Origin: Leptolinea sp. UBA5203
GTDB lineage: Bacteria; Chloroflexota; Anaerolineae; Anaerolineales; Anaerolineaceae
Assembly (NCBI GenBank): GCA_002412765.1
Contig: DHVR01000051.1
Location: 1,506-46,113 of the forward strand
Direction: 5' to 3'
DNA length: 44,608 bases
Shown here: piece by piece, positions 44,226 to 44,608 of the stretch
How the letters are laid out: the number at the start of each line of letters is the position of its first letter
How positions within the stretch are numbered: position 1 is the stretch's first letter
The notes under the pieces: model-generated
The model's input: only the letters and a program-made list of their open reading frames with translations
Database searches by the model: none
What the model was told of the DNA's origin: nothing
Made by a program: the position numbers and the translations under genes

Positions 44226-44258
44226 CACAATGACATAACAAGATCGAGTGTCATTGTG
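44226..44258. repeat. Inverted repeat with TGTCATTGTG arms, dispersed-repeat type
   Basis: CACAATGACA (44226-44235) pairs with TGTCATTGTG (44249-44258). The same TGTCATT/AATGACA words return at 44567-44590. The last 500 bp of the window hold no gene but also contain CCCTGAGTTTATCGAAGGG (44517-44535), a sequence I associate with dispersed repeats in many genomes. The area is probably a patchwork of short repeat elements. Confidence 0.5.
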
Positions 44259-44608
44259 AGAAAATCCACAGAGGGAACGCACTTCACTCTTTAGGGAACG
44301 GGGGAGATGTGATAAAAACACAATCGATCCCCTTGTTTCACAAGAGTCGTGTCATTTTAGCCCCATACGGCACTGTCCTGAGTTCATTCTGGCGGGGCGG
44401 CCTGTGCCCCGAAGGGGTAGGCAATCTCCATATTTGATGGATTTTCATTAGAATCATCAAAGATATTCATGAGCTCCCAATTTATCTATCGAATTCACGG
44501 CTGGCGTTGAGCGTCGCCCTGAGTTTATCGAAGGGATTGCCACCTCGGGCAAAAAGCGCCCTCCTCGCAATGACACAAGTTGCATGTCATTAGTATGATT
44601 AAAATATA

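Overview
The window looks like a chromosomal segment of a Chloroflexota bacterium, most likely class Anaerolineae. This is inferred from gene content and style only: many exported proteins carry long Thr/Pro-rich stalks (TPTPTNTPT-like), there are WD40-like, CAP and NBR1-like FW domains, and core enzymes such as GatCAB, TrpS, ornithine carbamoyltransferase and ornithine aminotransferase are diverged but intact. No 16S rRNA or tRNA gene was found, so the assignment is not firm.

Layout. 1-4.9 kb (minus strand): an apparent operon behind a near-consensus promoter, with two paralogous stalk proteins, gatC, gatA, a CAP-domain lipoprotein and gatB (cut by the window edge). 5-9.3 kb (plus): an MFS transporter, a lipoprotein, a DUF952 protein, an aldo/keto reductase and an unknown protein. 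9.3-9.85 kb: a gene-free stretch with a nested inverted-repeat element between two terminators. 9.9-15.8 kb: trpS, a phosphoglycosyl transferase, a BMP/PnrA-like lipoprotein, a HAD-like phosphatase coupled to a DUF389-like membrane protein with an SH3-like tail, and a phosphohexomutase.

16.3-26.6 kb (minus) is the most striking region. Eight tightly packed genes, with a terminator at one end and a nearly leaderless promoter at the other, encode what looks like an uncharacterised membrane complex: a small soluble protein, a DUF6754-like double-anchored protein, two polytopic membrane proteins, a 1473-residue zinc-ribbon scaffold with about two dozen Trp-centred short motifs, a MutL-type actin-fold ATPase without any glutamate mutase nearby, a barrel-sandwich/KOW-like protein and an LPXTG-tailed protein. 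No gene in it has a known cellular role in this setting.

26.7-33.2 kb holds a PIG-L deacetylase coupled to a beta-propeller protein, a PAS-only sensor with a TTG start and an upstream mini-ORF, and a GT39-like glycosyltransferase. 33.3-39.9 kb is an accessory island: tandem repeats of about 364 bp, a free-standing Hint (intein-like) protein with an embedded DUF559 nuclease, then a very AT-rich block with a TIR/deoxyribosyltransferase-like protein, an FRG-domain protein and an 883-residue putative HEXXH metalloprotease. The last two are translationally coupled and are a plausible undescribed defence or toxin-like module. 40.5-44.1 kb returns to core metabolism with a COG2403-type GTPase, ornithine carbamoyltransferase and ornithine aminotransferase. 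The window ends in dispersed-repeat sequence.
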